Below, one piece after another: positions 21,901-32,490 of a DNA stretch of 64,000 nt. This stretch comes from Humulus lupulus (lineage: Eukaryota > Streptophyta > Magnoliopsida > Rosales > Cannabaceae). Made by a program: the position numbers and the translations under genes. Location of the stretch: assembly GCF_963169125.1 (NCBI RefSeq), contig NC_084793.1, positions 40,357,578 to 40,421,577 of the forward strand, written 5' to 3'. The notes under the pieces are model-generated. The model saw nothing but the letters and a program-made list of their open reading frames with translations, did no database searches and had not been told where the DNA came from. Numbering within the stretch: the first letter of the stretch is position 1; every line of letters starts with the position of its first letter.

Positions 21901-23465
21901 CCCTTAAGGCATTTTTGGCCAAAGAGAGCTTTTTGGCTCGGGGATGCAAGCCTAAGGCCTCGGGATTGAACCTACTACCCGGTTGAGTAGTGTTTGAGGT
22001 CCCGGAGGTTAGGTTTTGGTTTGGGAACCTTTTATTATTCATTTTATTGATGGAATCCCATGATTTGGTTATGACCAGGTAACCGCTAAAGGACCAAAAA
22101 GTCGATCGTTCTCAGGGTTGTTCTTTTATTCGTTCTTACTCGAACCAGAGGTAAGAAAACTGCACTCCAAATATGACATGCGTGGATATACATGAGGCAT
22201 GTGATTGTGAAAATATGGACATGGATTGAATATAGAATGCTTAGCATATGTTGCTCATTTGTGCATGGCACTGACTTATTAGTCAGGTTTGGCAAGAGTG
22301 CTAGTATCAACTGTGAAGCTGTGACTTATTAGTCAGGTTCAGGGGTGGTACTGGGCACTGATCACTTTGAGCTGGCTTATTAGTCAGGACGGCCTTAGCG
22401 TGTGTCACGCAAGCCAACAAGTTTTGATCTGATAGATCACCAGCATTGAATGGCTCAAAGAGCATTAATGCTAGACCGACCCCGAGGGTCGATGAATGAA
22501 ATAAGCGCTTGGAGGCTAGTGGCTTACTCAGCAGCCACTCTCCCATATGAATTAGTGACTTGCATGGCAGTCACTCAGTGTGGTTACCAGAACCTGTTGA
22601 AGGCTATTGGCTTACTCATCAGCCACTCTTCCATCTGAATTAGTGACTTGCATGGCAGTCGCTCAGTGTGGTTTATCAAAACCTCATGTGGTGTTTACCC
22701 ATTTGTTTAAAAGCTTTACGCTCAGTGTGATTATAATGATAATCATTTGATAATGTTATATAAAGTGTTATGTTTTCTTGCTGGGCCTTGGCTCATGGGT
22801 GCTATGTGGTGCAGGTAAAGGGAAAGAGAAGCTCACCTAGCCTTGAGTGGAGAGCTGATGTGGTGGTGTGTACATATGCAGCCGCTTGACCACCACGGTC
22901 AAGGTGTTCTCAGAGGAACTAGGGGGTTTACCCTATTTTTGCCGCTTAGGTCAGCGGGATTGTAACTTTACAACAGTAGTGACCTTTTTGTACTGAGAAC
23001 AGCTTGTAAACGTTTTGTTTAGCTCTGCAGAGCAGTTTGTAATAAAAATCTCCATTTCCTTTTTATTGGTTTTATGCCTTAACCCGTTAATTACACTTAG
23101 AGCACGTTTTTGACCAAAGGACTCAGGTAGTGAGTCAAATTTCCGGTCCACCGTTCACCGTAACTGTTCTGGGGTAGCCAGGGCGTTACAAGACCGTCTC
23201 AGATCATACATCACAATTTTATCACCACTCAGTCGTGCTAATAATCACAATATACTCATATATCACATTTATGCACTCAATAGACTAAAATTACAAATAT
23301 GCCCATGATAACCAGATGGGACCCACATGCATGTTTAATTCACCTAAACATGCATTTCTAATCACATAATCATCAAATTCACATATTAGCATAATTAAAT
23401 CAATTATTGCCCTCTCAACACGCTAATCATGGCCTTATGCCTTATTAGCAAATTTAGGCGCTACA
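18953..23465 (-). repeat. E0 5' LTR, split by a solo LTR
   Basis: The two halves are 18953-20790 and 23196-23465, together about 2.1 kb. The first bases are TATAACGCCC, a mutated TGTAACGCCC, and the far end is ...GGCGCTACA. The same family starts at 62710 ('TGTAACGCCCTACTTCCTTAGAG'-like). The right half carries the usual U3 end of these chromovirus LTRs but not the 16-bp palindrome found in the others. The short open frames at 19135-19858 have no family motif. Confidence 0.8.
20791..23190 (+). repeat. Solo LTR S1 (plus), chromovirus family
   Basis: This complete LTR of 2400 bp runs from TGTAATGCCC to GGGCGTTACA with no internal region. The flanks are GGACC (20786-20790) and AGACC (23191-23195), a TSD with one mismatch. 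It carries the palindrome CCACATTATAATGTGG (21026-21041), a TATA-like ATATATAT (21339-21346), a GCCGCGGCATGG dyad cluster (21790-21905), a splice-donor-like AGAGGTAAGAAAAC (22147-22160) and GGTGCAGGTAAAG (22808-22820). Solo LTRs arise by recombination between the two LTRs of an element. Confidence 0.88.
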
Positions 23466-24305
23466 ATTGACTTATTAGTCAAGGACGACATTAGCACGGC
23501 AAGTGCTGGTCGTAAAGCATTGACTTATTAGTCAAGGACGACATTAACACACTGGATGCTAGTCGTAAGGCATTGACTTATTATTCAAGCAGGGTGATAG
23601 CACGCTAAGCGCTGGTCCATATGATCTAGCCTAACCAGGAGCGCATCATACGCTTGACCGATCTACTTGTCAGAGAAAACTTAGCGCCGAGTACGCTAGA
23701 TCAGCTCCAAAGCTGGTTATACTAAGGACGGGGCTGAGGGCCTTAGGGTGACTCATTAGTCCCATATCCTAGGGCATTGAGCCAGAATGATTCCATATTC
23801 ATTTATTTGAACTTGCCTGCATGCACGAGTAAGGTTATTACTGCTAGACATGCTTATTATGATTTGGTAACATGTTATTAACTGGTTATGAGCATGTTAA
23901 AGTTTTCTTGCTTAGCCTTGGCTCACGGGTGCTATGTGGTGCAGGTAAAGGGAAAAGAAAGTTGGACCATCCTTGAGTTGGAGAGCTTAGGTGACGATGT
24001 GTACATATGCGGCTGCTCGACCACCAGGCCGAGGGTTTAAAGAGGAACTATGGTTAAACCCTATTTTGCCGCTTAGGTCGGCTGGTTGTAATTCTCGTTT
24101 ATTGTAATTAACATTTTAAATGTATTTTGGGATTTCATGTATACAGTAAACATTTTAATGAAATGTTTGATTCTTTGACCAAAATTTTTAACCCTAAACC
24201 GTTAATCACGTTTAGCTACACGATTATGGCCAAATGACTCGTTTAGCGAGTTTAGAACTATTTAAAATACACAATTTACCGGTCCCTAGGTAGTAAGGCG
24301 TTACA
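23466..24305 (+). repeat. Right part of an older chromovirus LTR (plus)
   Basis: The sequence matches the 3' third of S1: TTATTAGTCAAGGACGAC repeats, the TTGGCTCACGGGTGCTATG block, GGTGCAGGTAAAG (23939-23950), and the end GGCGTTACA. It begins abruptly at the E0 LTR edge, so E0 probably inserted into it and its left part lies beyond the window. Three copies of a roughly 53-bp 'gacttattagtcaaggacgacatt' unit lie at 23468-23590. Confidence 0.78.
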
Positions 24306-24622
24306 ATTTTGATCCATTTTGTAAAACACAAGGTCTGAATTGTCATTTAATAAAATACACGAGTTGATCAAGTATTCAGAAAAAATACATGGCCAAACTG
24401 ATATTTTTTTCTTCTTATGTTGTTGTTATGTTTTGTATACTATTTTTAAAGTAGTTAGTTTTCTAGATAAAACTTATACTAGGTATCCTATTATAAAATT
24501 CTCTTATATTTGATTTAAAAAAGGGAAATTAACACATATACGGTAAATTATAAAAAAAATTCGAAATATACCGTATCTAAATGTAATTACAAATTTACGA
24601 CACCTTTAATGAAGAGCCCATT
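24306..24622. other. AT-rich spacer
   Basis: No gene is seen. Bases 24528-24600 read 'ggaaattaacacatatacgg...' and resemble, in inverted form, 27780-27850 on the other side of the CACTA end. See the separate finding. Confidence 0.5.
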
Positions 24623-25830
24623 TGTAATGCCCCGAAATCCCTAATGAGGTTTAAGGGTCGGATTAGTAGGTCGGGAGGGCCATAATTGATTTATTATGCC
24701 CTTAAATGATTAAATGCATGTTTATGTGAATTATATTATAATATGATCTTAAATGCATGCATGTGGGTCCACATTTCATATTAGGGGTATTTTGGTAATT
24801 TGGCCCGTTGAGGGCATAATTGTATATTTGTATGCATGTCGGTGAGCTGTTGTTGAGACCACATTATAATGTGGATTTTTTCGAGCTATTCGGCATGAGA
24901 TGATCTTTAAATTCGAATTATTTATTTGGTCATAATTGGGTTGAATTCGGGGCTCGGGGTGAGTCTCAGGGTGGTTTGATGATTAGAGCATTACCGGTAA
25001 TTAAAAGGGTAATGGGATATGATTTTATTGGTATTTGAGAATAGCGGGAATTGGAGAGTGTTAATTATGATTAACGAGATAGGTGGAAAATGATGGTTTT
25101 GCCCTTGGGGGTTGTTAAGAGAGGATTTAAGCATGGAGGGTATTTTAGTCTTTTGACCTAGGCTATATATAGGTTGAAGGTTGTAGAAATAGAACCAAAA
25201 CAGAGCTTTGTCTATCACCCTCATGATCATCATCTTTCTCTTCTCCTTCCTCTGAATTTTTAAGCAAGTTTGGGGATTCAAACTTGGAGTTTGAAGCTTG
25301 AGGTCTTAGGCTAGTGTTCAGCCATTGAAGAGGTTTCAATTCAAGCTTAAGGTAAGGTTCTAGTTCCATTTTATAGTGTCTTGCTCTATTTTTGTGCTGG
25401 TTTTAAGGTTTGGAATTTGGATCATTGAATGGGGAATTTGATGAAGTTTTGATTGGTGTAAGGCTTAGGTTTTGATGCTTATATGGTAGATAAGTTGTGG
25501 TAATAGTTGGTGGCTTTGCTTTGTGATATTGGGAAAGATTTTATTGGGTTTTGAAATGAATTCGAAGGGGAAAAACATGGGTTGTTGGCTGAGTTTTAGG
25601 TGGGGTCGCGACTCTGTTCTTGAGCGCCGCTGCCCAAGCTCATTGAAGAGGAAGGGAGAAGCTGCTGGGCCGTTGGGCCGCGACATGGAGAAGGAGGGCC
25701 GCAACCCGTGTTGGGGAAAAGGAAGGGGGCCGCTTCTGGTTGAGGAGGCGGGCCGCGGCATGGTGAGGGAGGGCCGCGACCCTTAGTGGCATTTTGGCCC
25801 AAATTGTGTTTTTGGCTTGGGGATTCAAAC
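24623..25830 (+). repeat. Left part of a chromovirus LTR (plus), truncated
   Basis: It starts TGTAATGCCCC and follows the S1 layout: palindrome CCACATTATAATGTGG (24859-24874), TATA-like TATATATA (25164-25171), a splice-donor-like TTAAGGTAAGG (25347-25357), and a GC dyad cluster (25600-25790). It stops shortly after 'ggcttggggattcaaac', where CACTA-type sequence begins. The PBS-proximal half is missing. Confidence 0.82.
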
Positions 25831-27754
25831 CATTGACAAACTTTAAATGGAACAAAGAAGATAAACATAGAATAGTAAGAAACTATATGAGATCGATCTA
25901 AGATAACTACAACAAAATTAAACCAAATTCGAGCCTTTTCTTAATATCAATATGAAACATAATACCAATTCTTAGTTTGTTTGCATAAACTTTAAGCTTC
26001 TGTTTTAGTGCGACTAACTTCCAACTCAGAAAAACTACTAATAGTTATACAAGTTAGAATGATTCAAATCATACAAGTTACTGATTTAGAAAGGACATAG
26101 AACCCAAAATATTTTTTTTTAAAATCAAATCAAAGAAAGAAAATAATACATTGATTAGAAACTATATAAATAAAATTAGCCTATGAATGGTTTCTAGTTT
26201 CTAGAATTGAAACAATTTATTTAAAAAAAGAACACAAAAATCCAAATTTAAATAAACAAATTCATTTGAGGTTCAAACACATAAAACAACAAATTCATAT
26301 TTGAAAGCAGTATAAACATTGAAATACAAAACAAAGCAGTATAACACACTGCAAAATAAACATTGAAAAACACAAAACATATTAGAAATACAAAATAAAA
26401 AATCTAAATCTAAAACTAATATCAACATAAAAAATAATCAAAAAATCTCAAATCCATAAACATATCAATAAACAAAACAGAGTAGAAACATAAAATTCCT
26501 AACTCTAAATCTATCAATATCATAAATATATAAACAATATATTATGTAATTTGAAAACCAAAAATTCAAAACACATGGCAGTACACAAACATGGAAAAAA
26601 TATGCCTCAGATTAATGAAACATCACTAATCCTTCAGATTATTCGGGATTTAGTTATTGTGATCATACAAAATACCTCAATCCGAAAACGTCAAATCCAC
26701 CAGCCAGTCCAAAAAATTCATAGCCTCCAAGAAATCCAAAACCCTCAATGCCTCCAAGCAATCCAAAATCCTCAATCCAAACCAAGCAATCCAAAACAGA
26801 TATTACTAACTACACATATTCTAAACAATAAACAGAAGAAACAAAATTACTTTTCAAAAAAAACAAAGAGAACAAAGGGCCTCAAGATCAAAGATCGCTT
26901 ACAGAGAACAAATGTTACAAGCGCATACAACACACAATAAAGGCTTAGTCATGGACGCGGTGGCTAAGATCGGACGACGGCAGTCTGGGTTCAAGATCGG
27001 AGAAGAGGCGCTTGAGTTCAAGACCATAGATGAAGGCGTCTGGGTTCAAGATCAAGGACGAGCGGTATCTAGATTCAAGAACAATGAAGAAGGAGTTTGG
27101 GTTTAATAACAGAAATAAGGCGTCTGGGTTCAAGAAAAAAGGTGAAGGCATCTCAGTTCAACAACGAAGAAGAAGGCCTCTGGGTTCAACCACGGAGATG
27201 AAGGGTCTCGGCTATGCTTAGTCATGGTCTAATGGTGGAGGCGGTGCTCGGAGAAGAGAGAAGAGAGAGGCGGTGCTCAGAGAAGAGAGAGGCGAGTGAG
27301 TGTTTGGAAGAGAGAAGATGATTTGAGAGATAAGGGTTTAGGTTATTATAAGTATATATTTATATTAAATAATAAATTTATTTATGGTTTTATTATATTA
27401 TATGTATTAATAAAATGATGTGTAAATTATAAAATAAGTATGCTCACACACTAGGACAATGTTGTAGACACATCAACATTAATTTAATAAAATTTTAAAA
27501 ATTAAAATAATATTGGAGGGAAAAATAAGCTCCAAAAGCTGAAATTTTTCCCTCCAATATATTTGTAGGTAAAACTCTTTACCTACCAATATTATTGGTA
27601 GTGAAAAATAAATCTGAAATAGTTTATATATTTTGCAACATGTACCTACGAATAGCTCTTACCATTAAATATTGGTAGGTAAAACTCATCGTTACTCAAA
27701 AATAAATATAAGTAGGTAAGAAAATAGTAGGTAAATGTCAGATTTCTTGTAGTG
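25831..27754 (-). mobile_element. CACTA (En/Spm-type) element, one end only
   Basis: The right edge, read on the minus strand, begins CACTACAAGAAATCTGACAT, the standard CACTA terminus. Subterminal copies of a 'TTGGTAGGTAAA' unit in both orientations (27540-27735) fit the family. No matching left terminus is present and the left boundary is approximate. The interior is AT-rich and lacks transposase. The 129-codon open frame at 26551-26940 is low-complexity and probably not coding. A cluster of about 30-bp repeats is listed separately. Confidence 0.7.
26983..27215. repeat. Tandem array of about 30-bp units in the CACTA remnant
   Basis: Roughly eight units of the form 'gaaggcgtctgggttcaagatc(g/a)agga' follow each other with substitutions and small length changes. 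Several units keep an open frame on both strands, giving repeats such as GVWVQDQ on the plus strand and LNPDAF on the minus strand. A purine-rich (AGAGAG) flank at 27240-27320 would be a pyrimidine-rich leader on the minus strand. Confidence 0.7.
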
Positions 27755-28387
27755 AAATATCGTAAAAATGAAATAAGTAACCGTAAAAATGTAAGATGTC
27801 GTATATTTAATCTTTTTTTGAGTTATACGGTGGATTCTGTAATTTTCCTAAAAAAAATATACTTAACATAAAACAATATTTTACAAAAGAAAAATTAACA
27901 CATACTCCACCACAACTACACTAATACAAATATAGAAAGGGAAATTTGACTATTGATGCATTAAATGGGGTACCATAACAAAATTACCCAACCACTGTAT
28001 ACATATGCATTTGATCCTAGTATTTCCATTAGCTCCAAAAATACCCCTCGCATTTGTTTCCTACTTTCTCTCTTTACTCTCTCTATTCTCGGTCCCGAAG
28101 CCAAACTCCCCAAAAACTCTCACTCTCCTTTCGCGCATTCATGGTGGCTTTGTCTTCCATGACCACGACAACACATAAAGTGGCAAGAAATCATTGCCAG
28201 AGTAGGCGGGTAGGCGAGAAAACCCACGAGATCGACTAAACAACCTCGAAATAGGCTAAGGTGAGAGATTTACTTGTTTATTCTGCAATAAATTGTCTGG
28301 GCCTGGTTTACTTGTTAATTTTTTGTTCATAGGATAGATTGGGATGGGGTATGAAGAAATCTGGGTTTTTTTTTGAGATTTTTATTT

Positions 28388-28905
28388 ACCTTGATAGAAA
28401 TCGATAGGCCTAGATAGGCCTCGATAGTATCTGTTAGGTTCTGGCCTTGATAGGCCTCTATAGAATAACACATATTTCTGATTTTGCATGTGCCTCGATA
28501 GGCCTCAATAGAGTTAGATATATTATGATTTTGGATTGCCTCGATATACCTCGATAGGCCTCGACACTGGTGCCTAGAATCAATATTTTTTGAGGCCTCG
28601 ATATAATTAGGCATTTTTATGATTTTTCATTGCCTTGATATACCTCGATAGGCCTCGATAGTGGTTCTAAGCATCAATATTGTTTGAGGCCTCGATAGGC
28701 CTTGATATAATTATGCATTTTTTTAGTTTGCATGGGCCTCGATAGACCTCGATGTGCCTCGATAGAGTTGGATATTTTCATATTTTACCTATGCATCGAT
28801 AGACCTTGACAGGCCTTAATAGGCCTCGATAGTTTATCTGCTGTTTGATTTTTTTAAACCTCGACGGGCCTCGACATGCCTCGATGGTCCTCGTTAGTTT
28901 CCAGA
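28388..28905. repeat. Left subterminal array of CCTCGATAGG units
   Basis: The words TCGATAGGCC and CCTCGATA recur dozens of times in groups of two to four, separated by AT-rich 30-50 base spacers, in the orientation 'cctcgataggcctcgata'. The array lies between the left TIR and the DUF1985 start codon. The first coding exon follows a T-rich stretch ending in CTAG, so the array may lie in a 5' intron or leader. Confidence 0.8.
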
Positions 28906-28942
28906 TTGTTTAAAATTGTATTTTTAACTGTTTTTTTTCTAG

Positions 28943-30265
28943 ATGCCTGATTTCATTGTACCGGAGAAGAACTTTCTTGATTGTGTCACCTATAGGGGTA
29001 GTGCTTACTTGGATACCCTTATAGAGAAATTTAGGAGGCACGAGCTAATTGAACGGGCAGAGGCATGCCTGTTGGGACAGTTCTTCAAGGCTAAGCTCTT
29101 TAGTTCTTCTGGGGTTCTACTGCATCAACTTATGTTGCGGAAGGTGGAAAGCAAGAAGCCTGAAGAGGGCCAGTTCTACTTGGGCAACACTCTTTGCAGA
29201 TTTGGGATTGTAGAGTTTTCCCTAGTCACCAGGCTGAATTTTGGGAACACCCCGTCCCTAGATGAGTTGAGAGAGCATCTTTTAAGTGATCGGATCATCC
29301 AAGAATACTTTAATGGTGATTCCATGGTTAGTTTCACCTAGTTGGAAGATGCTTTGAAGGCCTCGACAAACCCAGAAGATGCATTTGAGCTGGGTTTGTA
29401 CTATTTGATAGAGGGGTATTGAATGACCCAGAGAAGACAACACATATATGGGGTGATTCCCTGAAGATGGTTGAGGATCTTGACTACTTTTTCAAGTATT
29501 CGTGGGGGAAGCTGTCATTCAAGAAGGTTATTAGAGGAGCTCAAAAGGACATGCAAAAACAATTGAAACATTCTGAGGACAAGAAGAAAGATGGTTCAAG
29601 CAAAAACAGAAGGAGTTGAAGTATTGTTTCTATGGCTATGCCTTCACACTTCTATACTGGACTTTTGAGGCCATGCCAGCTATCAGGAGTAAGTACGGTG
29701 AGAATAGTGGGAACCAGATTCCCAGAATGCTTTGTTGGGCTACGAAGACCGATATCACTATTTCAACAGCTAAGTTGGTTCCTATGTTCGCCAAGCATCG
29801 AGTAAGTTCCACTTTATCTTCTTAAATATCACAAATTAATTGATTAATGGTTTATTTTATTAAAGTTTTTTTGGCACATGTTATTCGACCATGCAGTTAG
29901 TGGTATTTTCCATGCTAAAGCCACGTCTCGGTGAGGTAGTCAACTACAATAGCCTCCCAGACGTTGATTCTAGGTTATTCCCAAAGTTGGAATCAACTTT
30001 AGTGGAGGCTGGGACTGCAGTGGAGGAAGTAGAGCCTGAGAAGGAGGCAGAGGTTGCAAAGGAAGCTTCTATTTTTTATGAGGATGTCCCGAGGGTTGAG
30101 GAGGGAACTTCACAGGCCTGTGCACCTTCCTCTAGTCTGGTTGCCCAACCTAATTATGAGCAGTTGATGAGAGGCTCAAGAGGGTTGAGGAGGGCCAAGC
30201 AACCTTACTTCAGAATCAGACTATGATCATGGCTTAGTTGGCGCAACTGATTTATGTGGTCTCAA
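28943..30265 (+). pseudogene. DUF1985-domain protein of the MULE
   Basis: I take the ATG at 28943, just after a poly-T/CTAG stretch. The first part has FYLGNTLCRFGIVEFSLVTRLNFG, where DUF1985 usually has 'r.ef.iitGL..g'. It is followed by YFFKYSWGKLSF (the W-G motif) and YGYAFTLLYWTFEAMPAI, a close match to the 'GFplaLq.WayEaiP' block of DUF1985 (PF09331). An intron lies at 29812-29896 (GTAAGT to CAG). The last part is acidic and ends near QNQTM and LAQL. Breaks are a TAG at 29339, a one-base loss near 29420, and frame changes near 29605 and 30170. In related elements this domain precedes a Ulp1-type cysteine protease, which is not present here. The role in transposition is unknown. Confidence 0.72.
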
Positions 30266-30826
30266 GTGTTTTGATTACTTCATCGATTCTACTTGGACCT
30301 GGACGACTACTGCTGTCCCAGGTGTTTGCTGATCTTCTATTCTGCGCTGCTCAACTACCATAACATCCGAACTCTGTGTTGGCAAATTTGCCCTAATATC
30401 TGGCCTACCAAGATCTGTTGCATCAAAAACATGATCCTCATTAACATAAGGATCGTAGCCATAGGGATCGTACTCTGTTGTGTGATGAAAATATGGCGGA
30501 TCTCTAATAGGGATATCATCATGGACTATAATGTCTGGATTTTTCTTGGGAAAAAAGTGTCCCAACCTCACTTTGGGTTCCTTTGAAACCATGGCATGGG
30601 GGAGAAATGTTCTCTTCAAATAGAACTTCTTTATTAACGCTGGGAGAGGCCGATGCATTTCTTATACCTCCCTTCTTAACCAATGTCACACATAGAGAAG
30701 TCAACTTCTCTATAGATTTCGATGCTAACCCAATGAATGCACGCACATGCCTATCATTTTTGATAATGGTAGGCTTGACAGATTGTGAGAGGCATGTGTA
30801 CGAGACCTCAATTTTCAAGTACACAT
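30254..30826 (-). pseudogene. MULE transposase, N-terminal region, downstream part
   Basis: On the minus strand this stretch reads YLKIEVSYTC, then KPTIIKNDRHVRAFI and SLCVTLVKK. This is the usual pattern of Mutator-like transposases before the catalytic domain: a 'l.v.Y' strand, an 'I.nD.Dv..F' segment and an 'pLcVt' segment. A Pro/Tyr/Asp-rich linker (YDPYGYDPYVNEDHVFDATD) follows after a frame change near 30580. The zinc-finger and DDE core of the family are absent, replaced by the end of the convergent DUF1985 gene. The upstream part lies across a solo LTR at 31332-31533. Confidence 0.62.
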
Positions 30827-31336
30827 TGTTATATTATTTTATAATATAATATAATATAATGTAATATTATATTATTTTATAATATAATGTTTTAGATTAA
30901 ATAAATGTGAGAAAGAATGTCACATATTGTAACATATAATAAAGAGTTATAATATTTAGATATATGTGAATATCCAAATATGTAACATATTTGGTGTTAC
31001 AAATTTAGTTACAAATTTGTAACTTCCAAATATTACCAATTATTGTGTAGATTTGTTGTTACACAATATTGAGATGAATTTCTTAAAGTCATATGTGAAA
31101 TGACTGTTAGAGATATGATTTAAACCCCAATAATGTGTTTTGGCGGTTACAAAATCATTTGGGAGTGGATTGGAACCATTTAGAAAAACAACACATTTTC
31201 ATGTGCCGAAATTGGCCAGTGGTTGCAGCCAGGAATGTTGGTGGTCGCGGCTTGGGGAACAGAGACCAGTGGGCGTGGCCACTGATACTCCTGGGCGCAG
31301 CTACAGGTGCTGACTGATCCACTTTAAGACACACAT
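30822..31336 (+). mobile_element. 505-bp solo LTR with TSD CACAT inside the MULE transposase
   Basis: The LTR spans 30827-31331, from TGTTATATTA to TTTAAGACA. CACAT flanks it on both sides (30822-30826 and 31332-31336). Removing the LTR and one TSD would rejoin the transposase frame, which confirms the boundaries. The left half is extremely AT-rich and the right half contains a GC-rich 'ggtcgcggcttgggg' stretch. The superfamily is not certain; size and sequence suggest Ty1/copia. Confidence 0.78.
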
Positions 31337-31533
31337 TTATCCACTTTAAGCTCATTGTACAGTAAGTCAAGCAGTTGCTCATACGTCACACCATTCTCCA
31401 AAGGCAGGACTTGATTTTCAGCATCCCTGAAAATCCAATCCCTATTTTCCAGTTCCCAAACACCATTGAATGTATCAAATATGAAAACAATCAAATCTGT
31501 ATCAAAAATACAAAAAAAAAAAAAAAAGGTCAA
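31332..31533 (-). pseudogene. MULE transposase, N-terminal start
   Basis: The minus-strand frame contains DLIVFIFDTFNGVWELEN, then VLPLENGVTYEQLLDLLYNELKVD. Mutator-like transposases of plants typically open with a hydrophobic strand, 'G.W', and a 'v...ityeeL...vy..l.id' segment, and this fits closely. The frame is interrupted by the solo LTR and continues at 30826. It would be transcribed from the right TIR, opposite to the DUF1985 gene. Confidence 0.68.
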
Positions 31534-31565
31534 AAATTAAAACTATAACATAAAACAGCAAAAAA

Positions 31566-31945
31566 TCGATTTTTATCGAGATATGTCGAGGCCTATCGAG
31601 GTCAACCTATCGAGGTGTATCGAGTACAATCGAGGTACATCGAGGTAGACTGCTCAAAAAATTTCTTATGTACTCATCGAGGCCCATCGAGGCATATACT
31701 ACATACATTAAGTTCTATGCCTCTATCGAGGTCCATCGAGGACCATCGAGTCTCATCGAGGTAGCCATTTTCCTTAAATGTGTGAGGGTTTTATCGAGGA
31801 CCATCGAGTCTCATCGAGGTAGCCATTTTCCCTCAATGTGTGAGGGTTTTATCGAGGACCATCGAGTCTCATCGAGGCATTTCGAGGTAGCAAATTAATA
31901 TAAACATATGAGGGTTTTATCGATGTCCATCGAGGACCATTGAGG
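31566..31945. repeat. Right subterminal array of CCTCGATAGG units, inverted
   Basis: The words CATCGAGG and TATCGAGG recur in the complement orientation to the array at 28388-28905. A roughly 62-bp unit containing 'atcgaggaccatcgagtctcatcgagg' is repeated three times (31730-31890). Together the arrays extend the inverted symmetry of the element well beyond its TIRs. Confidence 0.8.
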
Positions 31946-32463
31946 CAGACAAAAAACCCAGAATAAAACAAAGAAAGGAATGAAAATCCATTATGACAGT
32001 GAAAAATTATAATAAAACATGAAGGTATACACAAATATGTTCAAAATAGCAAAATCAATGTAGATAAACAAGTTTCCTCACTACATATAACAAATATATA
32101 CTTACTCATACGATTTTTGCCCCTATATCCGAAATCCAAAATGAAGTTTTTGCCTTGAAATGATTCACAACTTGCCCCTAGATCTGAAATCCATGCTCGA
32201 AAATTAGTATAAATTAAGATAATGGTGGTTGCCTTGTTTGTTTGTTTGTTTTTTTTTATTTTTTTTTTGTGAGAGCTTGAGAGATACAAAGGAAAAACAT
32301 GAGAGATAGAGAGGGAGAAGACAATATGAGAAAAAGAGAGAGAACTTTATAATAGGGACATTTTGGGAATACAAGAGATTACTAGAATAAAAATGTGATG
32401 TATTCTTAGTTTGATATTATTTTATTATATGAGCCACTTTTATGCATCAATAGTCAAATTTTC

Positions 32464-32490
32464 ATATATATATATATATATATATATATC
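32464..32490. repeat. (TA)n microsatellite at the MULE edge
   Basis: About 13 TA units directly follow the right TIR. A TA-rich insertion site may hide the target duplication. Confidence 0.85.

Larger units (their letters stand above)
27942..32461. mobile_element. Mutator-like element with DUF1985 gene (KI-MULE type), degenerate
   Basis: The termini are inverted: AAATTTGACTATTGATGCAT at 27943-27962 and its complement at 32441-32460. Similarity continues inward for about 100 bases ('ctagtatttccattagctcc...aatacccctcgcatttg' against the complement of 32330-32400), then into pyrimidine-rich stretches. Inside lie inverted arrays of a CCTCGATAGG-type repeat, a plus-strand DUF1985 gene and a minus-strand Mutator-like transposase, converging in the middle. 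DUF1985 paired with a Ulp1-like protease is known from Kaonashi-type MULEs. The protease part and the transposase core are missing, so this is a deletion derivative. No clear 9-bp TSD could be read. Confidence 0.72.

Noticed and set aside
26551..26940. 129-codon plus-strand frame in the CACTA remnant
   Set aside because: It is Lys/Asn/Gln-rich low-complexity translation of AT-rich DNA with repeated 'ccaagcaatccaaaa' words. No domain or splice context supports it.
28388..28905. CRISPR-like array
   Set aside because: Repeats are short, unevenly spaced and lack unique equal-length spacers. The setting is a plant MULE with a mirrored array at the other end.
30293..30586. 97-codon plus-strand frame
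   Set aside because: It is antisense to the MULE transposase linker, and the minus-strand reading gives the family-like protein.
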